A stretch of 64,000 bases of DNA from Sarcocystis neurona (taxonomy: Eukaryota > Apicomplexa > Conoidasida > Eucoccidiorida > Sarcocystidae), in contig KL647320.1 in NCBI GenBank assembly GCA_000727475.1, positions 979,072 to 1,043,071 on the forward strand. The letters are read 5' to 3'. Under the pieces are notes generated by a model. It saw only the letters and a list, made by a program, of their open reading frames with translations, had not been told where the DNA came from and ran no database searches. Of the stretch, positions 49,701-59,257 are shown in pieces. Both the position numbers and the translations under genes were made by a program. The first letter of the stretch is position 1. The number at the start of each line of letters is the position of its first letter.

Positions 49701-49830
49701 CGCAGCAGCAAGAGCAGCAGCACGCGCTGCAGCAGCAGACGCACCAGAGAAAATATTGGCAGCTGCAGCAGCAGGTCCGGCAGGGCTGCGACGCAGGACA
49801 GCAGCCCAGCGGTGAGACGCCACGTCCGTA
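39543..49830 (-). CDS. mnmA: SufE-MnmA fusion: sulfur acceptor plus tRNA 2-thiouridylase, 5' end unresolved
   Basis: MnmA/TRMU adenylates U34 of tRNA and inserts sulfur from a bound persulfide; SufE carries persulfide from SufS. The SufE first half (PREKLLYLHRLG; RVPGCTAVVYV, acceptor Cys codon 48464-48462) is in one - frame. Its second half (RLHLEGTADAGLVRGLLFLL, then EFLHAAGLLF) is at 47547-47400 in a second frame that stays open to the MnmA P-loop SGGVDSSVALRLL (about 46020) and YADAVCRQARVPLEVL. MnmA exons join in phase: to 45728; 44886-44535 (AGYTPNPDWWCNQRVKFGGF, ASGHYAR, DALKDQSYFL); 43634-43385 (DSQGLCFL, FTAGQRKA); 40759-39543 (RWVVVGKHPP, VHWIAG, PGQVAAIYRGLECVGAGRIS). Both catalytic Cys are present (44855-44853 and 43565-43563). 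The enzyme is complete apart from Gln/Ala/Ser inserts. By analogy with other apicomplexans it probably acts in the apicoplast, but no leader can be placed. Two adjacent genes remain possible. Confidence 0.85.
40770..43384. repeat. CAG/CTG-rich MnmA intron
   Basis: The long intron between the two last MnmA exons is packed with interrupted CAG/CTG triplets, especially 40900-41160, 41300-41780 and 42230-42660. All frames on both strands stay open for long stretches but show no domain. Confidence 0.65.
43385..43634 (-). CDS. mnmA: MnmA exon with second catalytic Cys
   Basis: The acceptor TTCCCAG|GTC is phase 0. It encodes VRALASPRHFSLPTALRPDS, QGLCFL (the Cys199 equivalent), FFDFFLPACPGPIYHF, GTHAGLWRFTAGQRKAVNP. 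The chosen donor, CGAC|GTATGC, gives the phase 1 needed by the next exon; a weaker GT upstream (CCCT|GTCTCG) would also fit. Confidence 0.87.
44535..44886 (-). CDS. mnmA: MnmA exon with first catalytic Cys
   Basis: The acceptor GCACCCAG|G completes an Arg codon and the donor GAG|GTAAGC leaves phase 0. It encodes AGYTPNPDWWCNQRVKFGGF, then a Ser run, VASGHYARVA, an Ala/Gly/Glu insert, and LYRAADALKDQSYFLSGL to LLKSE. These match E. coli MnmA around Cys102, TGHY and KDQSYFL. Confidence 0.92.
44887..45727. repeat. CAG/CTG-rich MnmA intron with a roughly 20-bp unit
   Basis: This intron contains interrupted triplet repeats. At 45520-45700 a degenerate unit of the type AGCAGCGGCAGGAGCAGCAT is repeated about eight times. 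Exon borders on both sides are supported. Confidence 0.6.
45728..47560 (-). CDS. mnmA: SufE C-terminal half, Gln/Ala linker and MnmA P-loop (exon)
   Basis: One frame carries RLHLEGTADAGLVRGLLFLL (second half of SufE), about 460 residues of Gln then Ala-rich linker, then EEVAVLLSGGVDSSVALRLL, FYIKVWLPEL, the insert QEQKRGSSDWLRSSSSS, YADAVCRQARVPLEVL and YWEGVVQQMLDEA. The donor GCAAG|GTGAAC leaves phase 2. The 5' border is unresolved; many CAG acceptors are possible between 47560 and 48200. A non-repetitive stretch near 46850-46750 (NFRSARFFASLVGNRERKI) stays open in this frame. Confidence 0.85.
48400..49830 (-). CDS. SufE N-terminal half (upstream exon, borders uncertain)
   Basis: The non-repetitive blocks in this frame are LDAEEWRWLLQQDGPDQ (about 49700-49650), PALQRLLLPLRSLSHPREKL and LLYLHRLGCLLPP (about 49140-49060), and QHLVWQRVPGCTAVVYVAAW (about 48485-48425). 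The last two match the SufE pattern of an opening helix, then VxGC, with a roughly 200-residue Ala-rich insert between. The frame is open up to 53096, but triplet repeats and a pyrimidine-rich stretch (50180-50930) make the true start unclear. The donor should lie just after 48425. Confidence 0.7.
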
Positions 49831-52800
49831 GCGCACGCGCTCGCTACAGCAGGAGCAGCAGCAGCGGCAGCGACCCTGTGCAGAGACGGGACGCGCGTCG
49901 AGACAACAGCAGCGGGTGCAGCAGCAGTAGGCGTGTCGCGGAGGTATGGCCGCTGGGGCGCCGGCTGTGTGGGGTGGTGGGGTGTACGTAGCACACCGGA
50001 AAAAGCTTCGAAGCGGCAAGTTGGAGCCGCACGTCTTTCCCCAGGATCCGCCCCAGAAAACAGCAGGAAGGCCGAGCAGCAGCTGCTGACGGCTGCTGCG
50101 AGTGTGTTGTCTGTTGGCCGGCAGCAGCAGCAGGAGCCAGCAGGCGCGAGGAACGGAGACGCTCTGGGGCGGCGGAGTGCCGCTGGCGCTGCTGCAGCAG
50201 CAGCAGCAGACGGGCTCCCCTTCGACGAAGACGATAAGACAGACGGAGAAGCACAGCGACAAAGACGACAGAAAAGAGACGCCCCCACGAGGGAACGTGG
50301 CCGCAACGTAGGACGCAGAGGAGGAGAAATATGTGGAGAAGCAGCACAAGAAAACGAAGGAGATGCAGAAGAAGAAGAAGAAGGAGCAGCAGCACGTGTC
50401 GGAAGACAAGAAGCAGGAACAGAAGACGGAAGACGAAGATATTCCACAAAGAAAAAAGCGGAGGCCAGATGATGGTAAGGGCGAGGAAAAGACGGAAGCG
50501 CAGAGAGAAGAGAAGGACGGGGAATAATACGGGAAGAAGCGGCGGCGAGATGACGGGGAGGGGAGACGTCTCTCGACGAAGAAAGGGAAGGGGCGCCAGG
50601 AGGACGGGGACGCACAGCAGCAGCGATTCGCCGAGGCGCTGGGCCGCCGAAGAACGCGACGAGCGGCTGCTCGGCCGGAGACGGAGACGCCGCAGGCGGG
50701 GAAGGGGGGCGGCTGGGAGACGAGACGGCGGCGCATCGGCGGAGAGGACGACGAAGAGGACGTGCAGCAGATGCGACGGGCTCCCGAGGACGGGACAGAA
50801 AAGACGAGAAATATGCTGCCGGAACGGGACGCGTTTCGACCGGAAGAGACAGGAGAACTGCAGCAGCAGCAGCACCAAGTGGACGACGACTCCAAGGCGA
50901 GACGGGTGCGAGACGGGCCCTTCTGCGCGCGCCCCAGCGCAAGGCGTCTCCTTCTGAAGAATTACCCGCAGTATGCGAAGAAGAACACGCCGACGCGACA
51001 CTTCTTTCCACGCAGCAGAACCTCTGTGTACACGACGCCGCTGCGGCTGCTGTTGCCGCTGCTGCTGTTGCCGCTGCTGCTGCTTCCGCGTGCCGCACCC
51101 GTCGCGGGGGACGCGTGGCAGCAGAAGCAGCAGCAGGACAGCGCAACGACGTGGGGTTCCCTGCTTCTTGACAAATGGGCTTCACAGTTCTCGGGGTCAG
51201 GGCCGGCGGTCCAAGAAGAGAGTAAGGCCTGCGAGACAAAATGTCGCTGCTGCTGACTTTGTTGCTGGCTGGGGCTCGGAGCCGGTGGTGCTGCTGCGGC
51301 ACGGGAACGGCCGCGGAAACGCGATCCCACACGAAGGAGCTGCAGAAGAGCAGTTGCTCGCATGAGCAGGAACAGCAGCAAGCAGCAGACTGTCCACCTG
51401 CTGCAGCACCCCCCGTTGCTCCAGTTGCTGTGGTCGAAGAGAAGCCACTGCTGCCCTCTCTTCCTTTGGGCGGCACGCACCAGCCGTTGCGGTGTACGTA
51501 CACGTCATGCGGCCAACGAAGAAGCATACAGTCGTGCCGCCCCGGCTGTACGTCTCCTTGTAGCTTTTCTACAATTTCGTCCTGCTGCAGCACCAAATCC
51601 TCCCGCTTTTGGTGTCTCTGTCGCTCCTCTGCGATCTGCTGCGTCTCCGGCCTTTGCTGTTCCTCCGCCTGCTGTGCCTGGCATTCTTGCTGCTGCTCCT
51701 GCTGTTGCGGCCCCTGTCGTCCTCGGCGTTGCTGCTGCGGCCGCTCCTCCTGCTGCTGCTGCCGCCTCGGCGGCAGATGCTGCTCCTGCTTCCCTGGCTG
51801 TAGGAAGCTCCTGCGCAGCAGCACCCACTTCTCTCCACGTTGCTGCTGTGGCCACCGCGGCGCAGTCTCTCTGCGCTGCTGCCCTCGCCCCCGCTGCTGC
51901 CGCTGCTTCTCGTGCTGCTGCCGCTGTCCCTGCGGCCCCGACGTGTCCTGGTGCTGCGACTGCAGGCTCCAATGCCGCTGCGAACGACGCAACACAGTGC
52001 GCAGCCCCTGCTGGCGGACAGTAGCAGCAGGCGGATGCCGCCGTTGCGGCCAAGCCGAACACAAAGGAGAGGAGAGACGGCAGGGCAGAGAGGAAGACGA
52101 AGGAAAACGAGAAGCGTCTAGAGCCAGGGGTAGGACCTGAAGCAACAGCAGCAGGAACAGCTGCAGCAGAAGCAGCTGCGGCAGCAGGAGAGACGGCAGC
52201 AGCAGAGGCAGCAGCACGTGACGCCCACGTCTGCTCCTCCACGGCTGCTGCAGCACTTCCACCCGACGCCGTGACCCGTTTCTACGTCTGCTGCTGCCGC
52301 CGCTGCTGCCACTGTCAACGCAGGGCCGTCCGCGGTGACTGCAGCTGCAGCTGCTGCTCCTCGCTACGCAACCCCTAGTGCTGCTGCAGACGCCGCTGCG
52401 CCAGCTACGGCAGCTGCAGTTGCTGCTGCAGCGGCTGCTGCTGCTCCTCCTCCTCCGTCCCTGCGTTGTCGCCTTGCTGCCGGGACACTTCTCTCCCTTC
52501 GCTACTGCAGCATCACAGCAGCTGCCATCCCGGCCTGCGCACGTGAAACGCCTCCTGCTGCTGCTGCTGTTGCAACGGGTGGATCGGCTGCTGCAGCTCC
52601 CTGGGCGGACCAGCGCACAGAGTACTGCACTACTGCTGCGGTAGCTGCTGCGGCGGTAGCTGCTGCGGTGGGGGCTGCTGCTGCGGAAGGCTGCTGTGCT
52701 GCTGCTACGCATGCCGGCCCAGGCTCCTCCGCTGCTGCTGCGCCTGACGGCCCACGCTCCTCCATTGCTGCTGCGCCCATCGGCCCACGCTCCTCCGCTG

Positions 52801-53100
52801 CTGCTGCGCCTGATGGCCAACGCCCCTCCGCTGCTGCTGCGCCTGACGGCCCACGCTCCTCTGCTGCGGCTGCAGCAGCCGCACGCCCCAACACTCCCAG
52901 CGAGACGCAGGACACTACCGGCATTGTTCAGACTGCTGCCTCTGCTGCAGCTATCTCTGCTGCTGTGCCTGCCGCTGCTGCTGCTGCCGTTGCTGCTCCC
53001 CGTGTTGCTGCTGCTCCTGCTGTTGCTGCTCCCCGTGTTGCTGCTGCTGCTTCTCGCGTTTCTGTGACAACTAAACATAGATGTGGGAAACTCCACATAC
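49831..53100 (-). other. Possible 5' part of the SufE-MnmA gene, or spacer
   Basis: The SufE frame stays open here. At about 51640-51450 it carries non-repetitive, Gln-rich coiled-coil-like sequence (REDLVLQQDEIVEKLQ, then DCMLLRWPHDVYVHRNGW) that may be a true upstream exon. The stretch 50180-50930 is purine-rich on + and looks like intron. A competing + frame starts at ATG 51241 (MSLLLTLLLAGARS, good start context AGACAAAATG), so a small overlapping gene cannot be excluded. Confidence 0.3.
52723..52865. repeat. 33-bp in-frame repeat, four copies
   Basis: The unit GCTCCTCCGCTGCTGCTGCG plus 13 bases repeats at 52723, 52756 and onward. Read on the - strand it gives an 11-residue repeat (ERGPSGAAAAE). 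Whether it is translated is unknown. Confidence 0.75.
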
Positions 53101-54090
53101 GTCGATCCTCAGAAACATATGTAGACATGTAGACACATGTATACGTGTATAGATATATATATGTATTTCTCGATACTCAGTAAAATTTGTAGACATATAT
53201 ATATGTGGAAACGTGCACAGATTTGGACGAGGAAGCCGACAGATCCAGCAGCACACTTATAGTTGCGATATGTTTGGATGTGAGTCAGCAGCAGGCCGGG
53301 AACCGCAAGGGACAGAGAGAGTTTGCTGTTGCTGATGTTGTCCGGAGCAAAAACGTGAACTGGTGCTGGTGCAGATATAGAACGCGTCACCGCTGCGTCA
53401 CGCCTTGCATGCTGCTGCAGCTCCTTAGGCTGCTGCTGCCTTAGCTTCGCCTGTTTATCCTCCTTCTACTGCTGCAGCTGTGGTTGCTGCTGCTACTGAT
53501 GGGCACGCTGCTGTTGCTCCCAGGGATGCTGATGCTGCAGGTGCTCCTGCTGCCGCTATTTTAGCTGCCCCTGCTGCCGCTGCTTGAGCTGCGCTTGCCC
53601 GTTCTCCTTCTGCTGCTCGTGCTGTGGCTGGTGGTGCTGCTGGAAATGCCCTTGCTGCTGTTCCTGTAGCTACTGCTGCTGCTGCTTGACCTGCTGCTGC
53701 TGCTCGACGTGCTGCTGTGGCTCCTCCTGCTGCGGCTACCACTTTCGACGGTGCTGTCTTTGCTGCTGCTGACGCTGCTGCTGTTGCTGCAGCAGGCGAG
53801 ACACCTGCTGCTTTTGTTGTGCGCTTCTGCTTCAACGCCTACGTGCTCCGGCTGGTGCACCTGCCCTGCATCAGTCTATACAAAATTTTCTATATATGTA
53901 TATATATACTTCAACCGGTCCGTACACATATATACATATATATGTATAGAAGTGCATGCGCCTACCCACATATATATATTTATATATATGTATGTATATC
54001 TATACAGCCCCGTGTGCTGCTGGAGCGGTTGGTGTGCTGCCTTTGCGTTTGTATTATATGGACGCTGTGGCCGTGTTGCTGGGGTGGGTG
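53101..54090. other. Spacer with AT microsatellite and CTG tracts
   Basis: TATATA runs lie at 53130-53210 and 53890-54000 with CTG-rich sequence at 53400-53800 between. Frames in the CTG part are open on both strands. No gene can be supported. Confidence 0.4.
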
Positions 54091-54093
54091 CAG

Positions 54094-55220
54094 GGAGCCG
54101 GAGCGGCAGAAAGAAGTCGCCTCTGTGCTGCAGCAGACCTCTGCTGAGGGGCAGCAGCAAAGGTGGAAGGACAGGGGAGCCGCAGCAGCAGCAGAGTTTG
54201 CACGCAGCAGTCAGGTCTACAGAGAGGCGCAGCTGCGGCGTCAGAAGACAAAGAGACGCCTGTGGGAGACGCCGTCGCCCAGTCCCCTCGGCGGTGCTGC
54301 TGCTGCTGCAGTTGCTGTTGCTCTGAAGTAGTTGCTGCTGCTGCCGTTGCAGGTGTCGGTACTGCCCTGCTGCGGGAGCTCCTCCTGGCGCTGCCGCAGC
54401 GCGTAGCGTTTGCTGCTGCCGTTGCTGCTGCAGTCCTTGACGACCTCTGCGGGTTCTCCTGCTGCCGCAGCGTCCCTGTTGCTGCGCGCGCGACGTCTGC
54501 TGCTGCTCCTGCTGCACTGGTGCTGCTCAAGCGCATGGGTGATGAAGTGTCGGTGTGGGCTGCCGATGCGTTCTCCCCTCCCGATGGCCTGCAGCGCCAT
54601 GCGGCGTCGTTGTCTCCCCTAGTGAGGTGTACGTACACCTCAGCTGGCGGGGCAGCAACGACGTCTGGCGACGCAGGCGTTGTGGGGTACGTGTGTCCTG
54701 CGTCCGAGGTGAGTTGCTGCTGTCCTGCGATCGCTGCAAACGACACGGAGACACATGCAGCAGAGGGAGACGCCCGGTGGTGAGCGACCCCGCACACGAG
54801 AAACCCCCCACGGGATGGAGACACCCCACGGGATGGAGACACCCCACGGGATGGAGACACCCCACACGGGAGAGACGGGGAGAAGTCGGGCGATTTGTGG
54901 GAAGGAGACGGAGACGGACGCAGAGCGGCAGGAAACACCACGTCACCAGCAGGAGACGGAGACGGGAACACCACTGCGCAGGCTTCTTCACCGATAGAAT
55001 GTGACTGACGCATGCGCGCGCGACAATAAATAGGGCGCAGCTGATGCTGCTGCTGCTAGAGAAGGTGGTCGTCGAAATTGCGGTGCGGCGCGTGCGGAGG
55101 TGTCGGAGGGATGACGCAGCGAGGCAGTTCGTGCTGCAGCTGTCGGAGACTGCTGCAGCAGCAGCGCAAATTATGAGACTGCTGCTGCTGCGACTGCGTC
55201 GGCCAAGTTGCTGCTGCTGA
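54094..55220 (+). CDS. Unidentified spliced gene, three candidate exons
   Basis: I do not recognise the protein. Candidate exon 1 (from about 54094 after GGTGCAG) reads EPERQKEVASVLQQTSAEGQ and FARSSQVYREAQLRRQKTKR to PSPLG. A donor G|GTGCTG at 54294 and acceptor GTTGCAG|GT at 54352 would remove a 59-bp intron in matching phase. Exon 2 (54353-54621) reads GVGTALLRELLLALPQRVAF, AVLDDLCGF and MGDEVSVWAADAFSPPDGLQ and ends at CTA|GTGAGG. Exon 3 opens at 55041 after GGGCGCAG, phase 0, with LMLLLLEKVVVEIAVRRVRR and FVLQLSETAAAAAQIM. It is closed by a TGA at 55218, so another donor or the end lies before it. The segments look helical. A later + stretch (ECEALLGGRVFSRMPAVRCG, about 55570-55630) may belong to it. 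A - strand alternative over 54600-54241 is weaker. Confidence 0.4.
54806..54865. repeat. 18-bp repeat in the candidate intron
   Basis: CCCCACGGGATGGAGACA is repeated perfectly at 54806, 54824 and 54842, then breaks down. It lies in the candidate intron between exons 2 and 3 of the + strand gene. Confidence 0.85.
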
Positions 55221-55363
55221 GTCCTTGCTGCTACTGCTGGCGGGGTCACGCCTTCTGCGACAAACGAGAGTCTGCTGCTGCAGCTGGAAAACAAGTGAGG
55301 GCCGGTGTGTGGGTGGGGAGCAGCAGTGCAAGTTATCCTTCTAGAATCAAGACGGCTCCTGCT

Positions 55364-55525
55364 GCTGCTCCCCAGCAGAGTGTCCTGCCGCTGCTCCCCA
55401 GGGGGTGGGCGCTGCCGCTGCTCCCCAGCGGGTGGGCGCTGCTGCTGCTCCCCAGCAGGTGGGTGCTGCTGCTGCTCCCCAGCAGGTGGGTGCTGCTGCT
55501 GCTCCCCAGCAGGTGGGTGCTGCTG
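55364..55525. repeat. 27-bp repeat, about six copies
   Basis: The unit GCTGCTCCCCAGCAGGTGGG plus TGCTGCT recurs with increasing fidelity toward the right; the last three copies are identical. On the - strand it reads as a 9-residue Ala/Pro/Thr/Cys/Trp/Gly repeat. Translation is not supported. Confidence 0.8.
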
Positions 55526-55529
55526 CTGT

Positions 55530-56430
55530 CCGGTGTCGTCTGTCGCTGTCAGCAGCGCGATGCGGTGGAATGAGTGCGAAGCTCTGCTGGGCGGGAGGGT
55601 CTTTTCTAGGATGCCGGCGGTGCGCTGCGGCGGTCACTGCGCGAAGGAGTTGCCACTCCCCCTGCAGGAGCAGCAGCAGCTGCTGGCACACTTCCTCTGC
55701 GCAGGCTGTTGCTGCTGCAGTTGCTGGTGGCACTCGTGCGACTTCCTGCTGCGGCAGTGCAACTGCCGCTGCGGCGGGCTCTGTGCTGCTGCCGTTCGCG
55801 TGTCCGCTGCTGCTGTTGTGGCGACGGGTATACGAGCCTACGACGTGTTGAGCTGCTGCGGATGTTGCTGCTGCTGCGGATGTTGCTGCTGCTGCGGATG
55901 CTGCTGCTGCTGCTCTCCACCCTCGTGTGCTGCTCTCTTCAGCGTGTGCTGCTGCTGCAGCTACTTTCACTGCTGCTTCTCACCGCTGACGCTGGTGGAC
56001 ACACACATATCGTAGGCAGCAGGTGGAACCGCCTCCTTGCACCCCACATGCAGCAATAAATATATATATGTGTATAAGTATATGCATGCGTCCACAGACA
56101 CGTATATGCACGCAGATGGAGGTGGACGATTGAACGCGTCTGGAGAGGCACACGTCGACATACACGCATGTTCGTAGAAACAGGCTTGCATATATATATA
56201 GGTATATATGCAGGCGTGAGCTGGTGAACATGCATATAAGGGGAGAGCGAGACGAGCATAGAGGGCGGAAGAAAGGGAGGGGGACAGAAAGGAAGACCAG
56301 CAGCAGATTTATGTGGGTGTGTCTTCACGAGCACCGCAGATCCGCGGGGGGTACATACGGATGTGTGTACCTTCATGTGTGTGGATGTGCATATGTCCGT
56401 GTGTATATACGCGGATGAAGAAGATGAAAG
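55530..56430. other. CTG-rich stretch and AT microsatellite
   Basis: A non-repetitive + frame at 55560-55700 (ECEALLGGRVFSRMPAVRCG, CAKELPLPLQEQQQLLAHFL) may be an exon of the gene to the left. CTG tracts (55860-55910) and TATATA sequence (56050-56210) follow, with no gene seen. Confidence 0.3.
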
Positions 56431-56434
56431 AAAG

Positions 56435-56538
56435 GACGATTAGAGGGGCATTTACAGCAGGGCGATTAGGGGGGCAGTTACAGCAGGGCGATTAGAGGGG
56501 CAGTTACAGCAGGACGATAGGAGGGGCAGTGACAGCAG
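56435..56538. repeat. 26-bp minisatellite, four copies
   Basis: Four contiguous 26-bp units of the type GGCGATTAGAGGGGCAGTTA followed by CAGCAG fill the interval exactly. Units differ at one to four positions. Confidence 0.88.
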
Positions 56539-56559
56539 CAGACGTATCGTGCGCAGCAG

Positions 56560-56690
56560 CGACGTGTGGGTGCTTCGCCTACCGTGGTGTCTCCTCTCGT
56601 TTTCGTCCCTCCGCGGCACACTTCCTTGCGCAGGAGAGAAGACACGAAGCGGCAAGAAGAAGAATCGACGAATCCCTTGCTGCGGGTGTG
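56560..56690 (+). other. Possible exon, unidentified
   Basis: A + frame reads GVSSRFRPSAAHFLAQERRH followed by EAARRRIDESLAAG before GCGG|GTGTGT. It is non-repetitive and charged, unlike its flanks, but no splice partner is established. Confidence 0.25.
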
Positions 56691-56869
56691 TGTAGATTGT
56701 GCACGTCTCTATGTGTGTATGTGTGTTGTTGGACGGTCTATGCTATTGGGAAGGCGTTGCTGCTCCCCGTGCTCTCACTGCTATTTTGCCGGCTGGCGCA
56801 CATACACGCTTCTCTGCATGTTCGTATTGATATATATAGGGGACCCATAGTGCCAGTTGACACCCTGCC

Positions 56870-56873
56870 GTTG

Positions 56874-56904
<31 letters not shown>

Positions 56905-56918
56905 TTGCTGCTGCTGCC

Positions 56919-56949
<31 letters not shown>

Positions 56950-57030
56950 TTGCTGCTGCTGTTGCTGCTGCTGCTGTTGCTGCTGCTGCCGCCGTTGCTG
57001 GTGCTGCCGCCGTTGCTGGTGCTACTTCTG
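56870..57030. repeat. Interrupted CTG/TTG tract
   Basis: About 140 bases of CTG triplets interrupted by TTG and CCG. No coding role can be inferred. Confidence 0.85.
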
Positions 57031-57071
57031 CAATGGTGTTCGTGGTGGTGGCTGGGCACGAGCTGCTCTAC

Positions 57072-58085
57072 CACGACGCCTAAACCCTTCTCCGGTCCGA
57101 GATAGAATCTCGGGGACTGAGGCGCGGAGGAAGTGTTTGCTGCTCCCTGTGGCTGGGTCCGTTACATGTATGAATTCTGTGTGGGTGCTGCCCGTGCTGT
57201 GGCTCTTCCTGTTGCTGCTACAGGGCTGCCATACAGTCACGGCTGCTCACGCAAGCGCAGCGCCCTGCACGTGCTTGCTGCCGCCCCGCTACTGCTGCTG
57301 CTGCTGCTGCCACTGCTGCCTGTGCGCGGCTGCTGCAGTGCGTGCCGTGCTGCTGCTGCCACGGCTCAGCACGCCGCACCACTGCCGGTGCTGCTCCTGC
57401 GGCTACTGCTCCAGGTGCGCATCGGCCTCACATTTGCCCTGCGCCCGTTGCAAACACCGGCAGCTGCTGTGTTCCTCGTGGCTGCTGCAGTACGTTGTTT
57501 GTACTGCAGCTGCTGTACGTGCCTGTATCTGCCCGCACACAATACTGGCCACTGCTGTAGTAGTGGGGGCACTGCCGGTGCTGGTACGCAGTTGTTGGGG
57601 CTCGTACACCACACTACTGGCTACTGCTGTTGTTGGCACAGCTCTTCGTGGTGTTGGTACGGGACTACTCGTGTCGCTGCCGTTGCTGCAGCACGTGCCA
57701 CACACTATTGCCGCCGCTGCTGCAGCACGTGCCACACACTATTGCCGGCGCTGCTCCCGTTGCTGCCACTGCTGTTGCTGCTGCTGTCGCAAGGGGCACT
57801 CTGCTGTTGCCGTGTTCCAGGGGCACACTTTCTAGAGGACACCCCACAACACAAAGGACCTCCCCTGCAGGGGCAGCAGTAGAACCCAGGCCGAGTATTC
57901 AGCAGCAAAGAATTCATCATGCGACGCACGGGCTCCACTGATGTAGCCGTTACATTTCCGTGTATACGTGTGTATTCGTAGAGCAAGACACTGACCCACG
58001 ACGCCACATTTCTCCGTATATTACACGGACCTCCGTACTTCTCTGCATTCCGCACGCACGAGTCTATAAGTTGTGGATATGCTTG
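57072..58085 (-). CDS. Unidentified spliced gene fragment, two exons
   Basis: I do not recognise the protein. The first exon (about 58085-57886) is non-repetitive: YPQLIDSCVRNAEKYGGPCN, IRRNVASWVSVLLYEYTRIH and SVEPVRRMMNSLLLNTRPG, ending at GG|GTTC in phase 2. The second (57187-57072) starts after GGGCAG with a single base that completes the codon. It reads THTEFIHVTDPATGSSKHFL and RASVPEILSRTGEGFRRRG, ending at the good donor CGTG|GTAGAG. The two read as one continuous, folded-looking sequence. The gap between them is filled with CTG/CAG triplets. The 5' and 3' continuations are not found. The - strand segments at 59.3-60.6 kb could be earlier exons, but the phases I tested did not connect. 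Confidence 0.42.
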
Positions 58086-58489
58086 CACACCTCAACCTAT
58101 ATGCGTACCGAAAGAGTCGGAGACAGTTAGCTCGGCAAAGTATACATATATTGCCGTAGATAGACGTCTGTACGTATACAGAGACAGAGAGCTGGACCGT
58201 ATATGGCCGTAGATTTACTATGTATGATTACGTAGAAAGATATCTGCACATCCGTTCTTGGACAGACACGTGGTAACAGAAGCCTATGCAGACATTTCTA
58301 CCGCAGCAGCCACCGCTACCGTGTGTCCCGCTGCCGCTGGTAGTAGAACTGCCGTTCCGCTCGCGCTGCGGCACCCCACCACCTGGCGATATCACTCCGG
58401 CACTACAACACACAGGCTGTGTGGCCACAGCCTGTGTTCCCGCGCTGCTCCACGACGCGAGGCGCGCGGATCCGTGCAACAGCTGCAGC

Positions 58490-58650
58490 GGCAGCAGCAG
58501 CAGCATGAGCAGCAGCATCGGCAGCAGCATCAGCAGCAGCATCAGCAGCAGCACCAGCAGCAGCATCAGCAGCAGCATCAACAGCAGCAGCATCAGCAGC
58601 AGCAGCATCAGCAGCAGCAGCAGCAAGAGCAGCAGCATCGGCAGCAGGGA
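58490..58650. repeat. Interrupted CAG tract
   Basis: AGCAGCATCAGCAGCAGC-type repeats run for about 150 bases. Frames through it are Gln/His, Ser/Ile or Ala rich. Nothing indicates translation. Confidence 0.8.
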
Positions 58651-59257
58651 CGCCAGCAGCGGCTGTAGAGCGGCTGCGACGACGCTCCGTCCGGTATTAG
58701 GGAGACAGCAGCGGAGGCCGCAGGCAGCCGTGTACATGTGTGTGTGTGTGTGCGTCAGTCTTTCAGTCCATCATCTTTCGACGGCAGCGACCTTCGCGCA
58801 GCGGCGCAGAAGCTTTTCTTCTTGTTTCTTGGAGCCCGATACCTAAGTCATACATGTATGTGTCCGTGTGCGTATCACCCTCGTAGGGTAGGGGGTTTTA
58901 TCCTCGGAGGATCTGCATGCCTTGCCCTACATGCGTGAAGAGAATCTAGTTGCTGCTGCCATGATGCCTGCTGCTCCACCATTGCTGCTGCCTCTCCCTT
59001 TGAACAGCAGTATCTGCTGACGGTAAACCCGGGCGTTGGTGGGCAGCGGTGACTGCACGAGCGAGCGCGGCGGTGGCTGCAGCGGCCGCACTGGCGCGCA
59101 GCTACAAGGGCAGCACCAGCAGCAGCAGCGGCCAAGTACAGGAGGGGACGGAGAGAGCACCAACAGCAGCAACAGCCGTATAGCGGCAACAGCAGGGTGA
59201 CGATCCTAGTTTCAACCGCAGCAAGCTCGCAGGCTGTAGTATGCCAGAAGAGAATTA

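Noticed and set aside
47916..53096. 1726-codon - strand open frame taken as one protein
   Set aside because: It begins at a non-ATG codon, crosses a pyrimidine-rich stretch that looks intronic, and leaves the frame of the second SufE half. Only parts of it are likely exons.
56870..57030. CTG tract as a polyleucine-coding exon
   Set aside because: All frames are open in such tracts and neither flank supplies a domain or a matching splice site.
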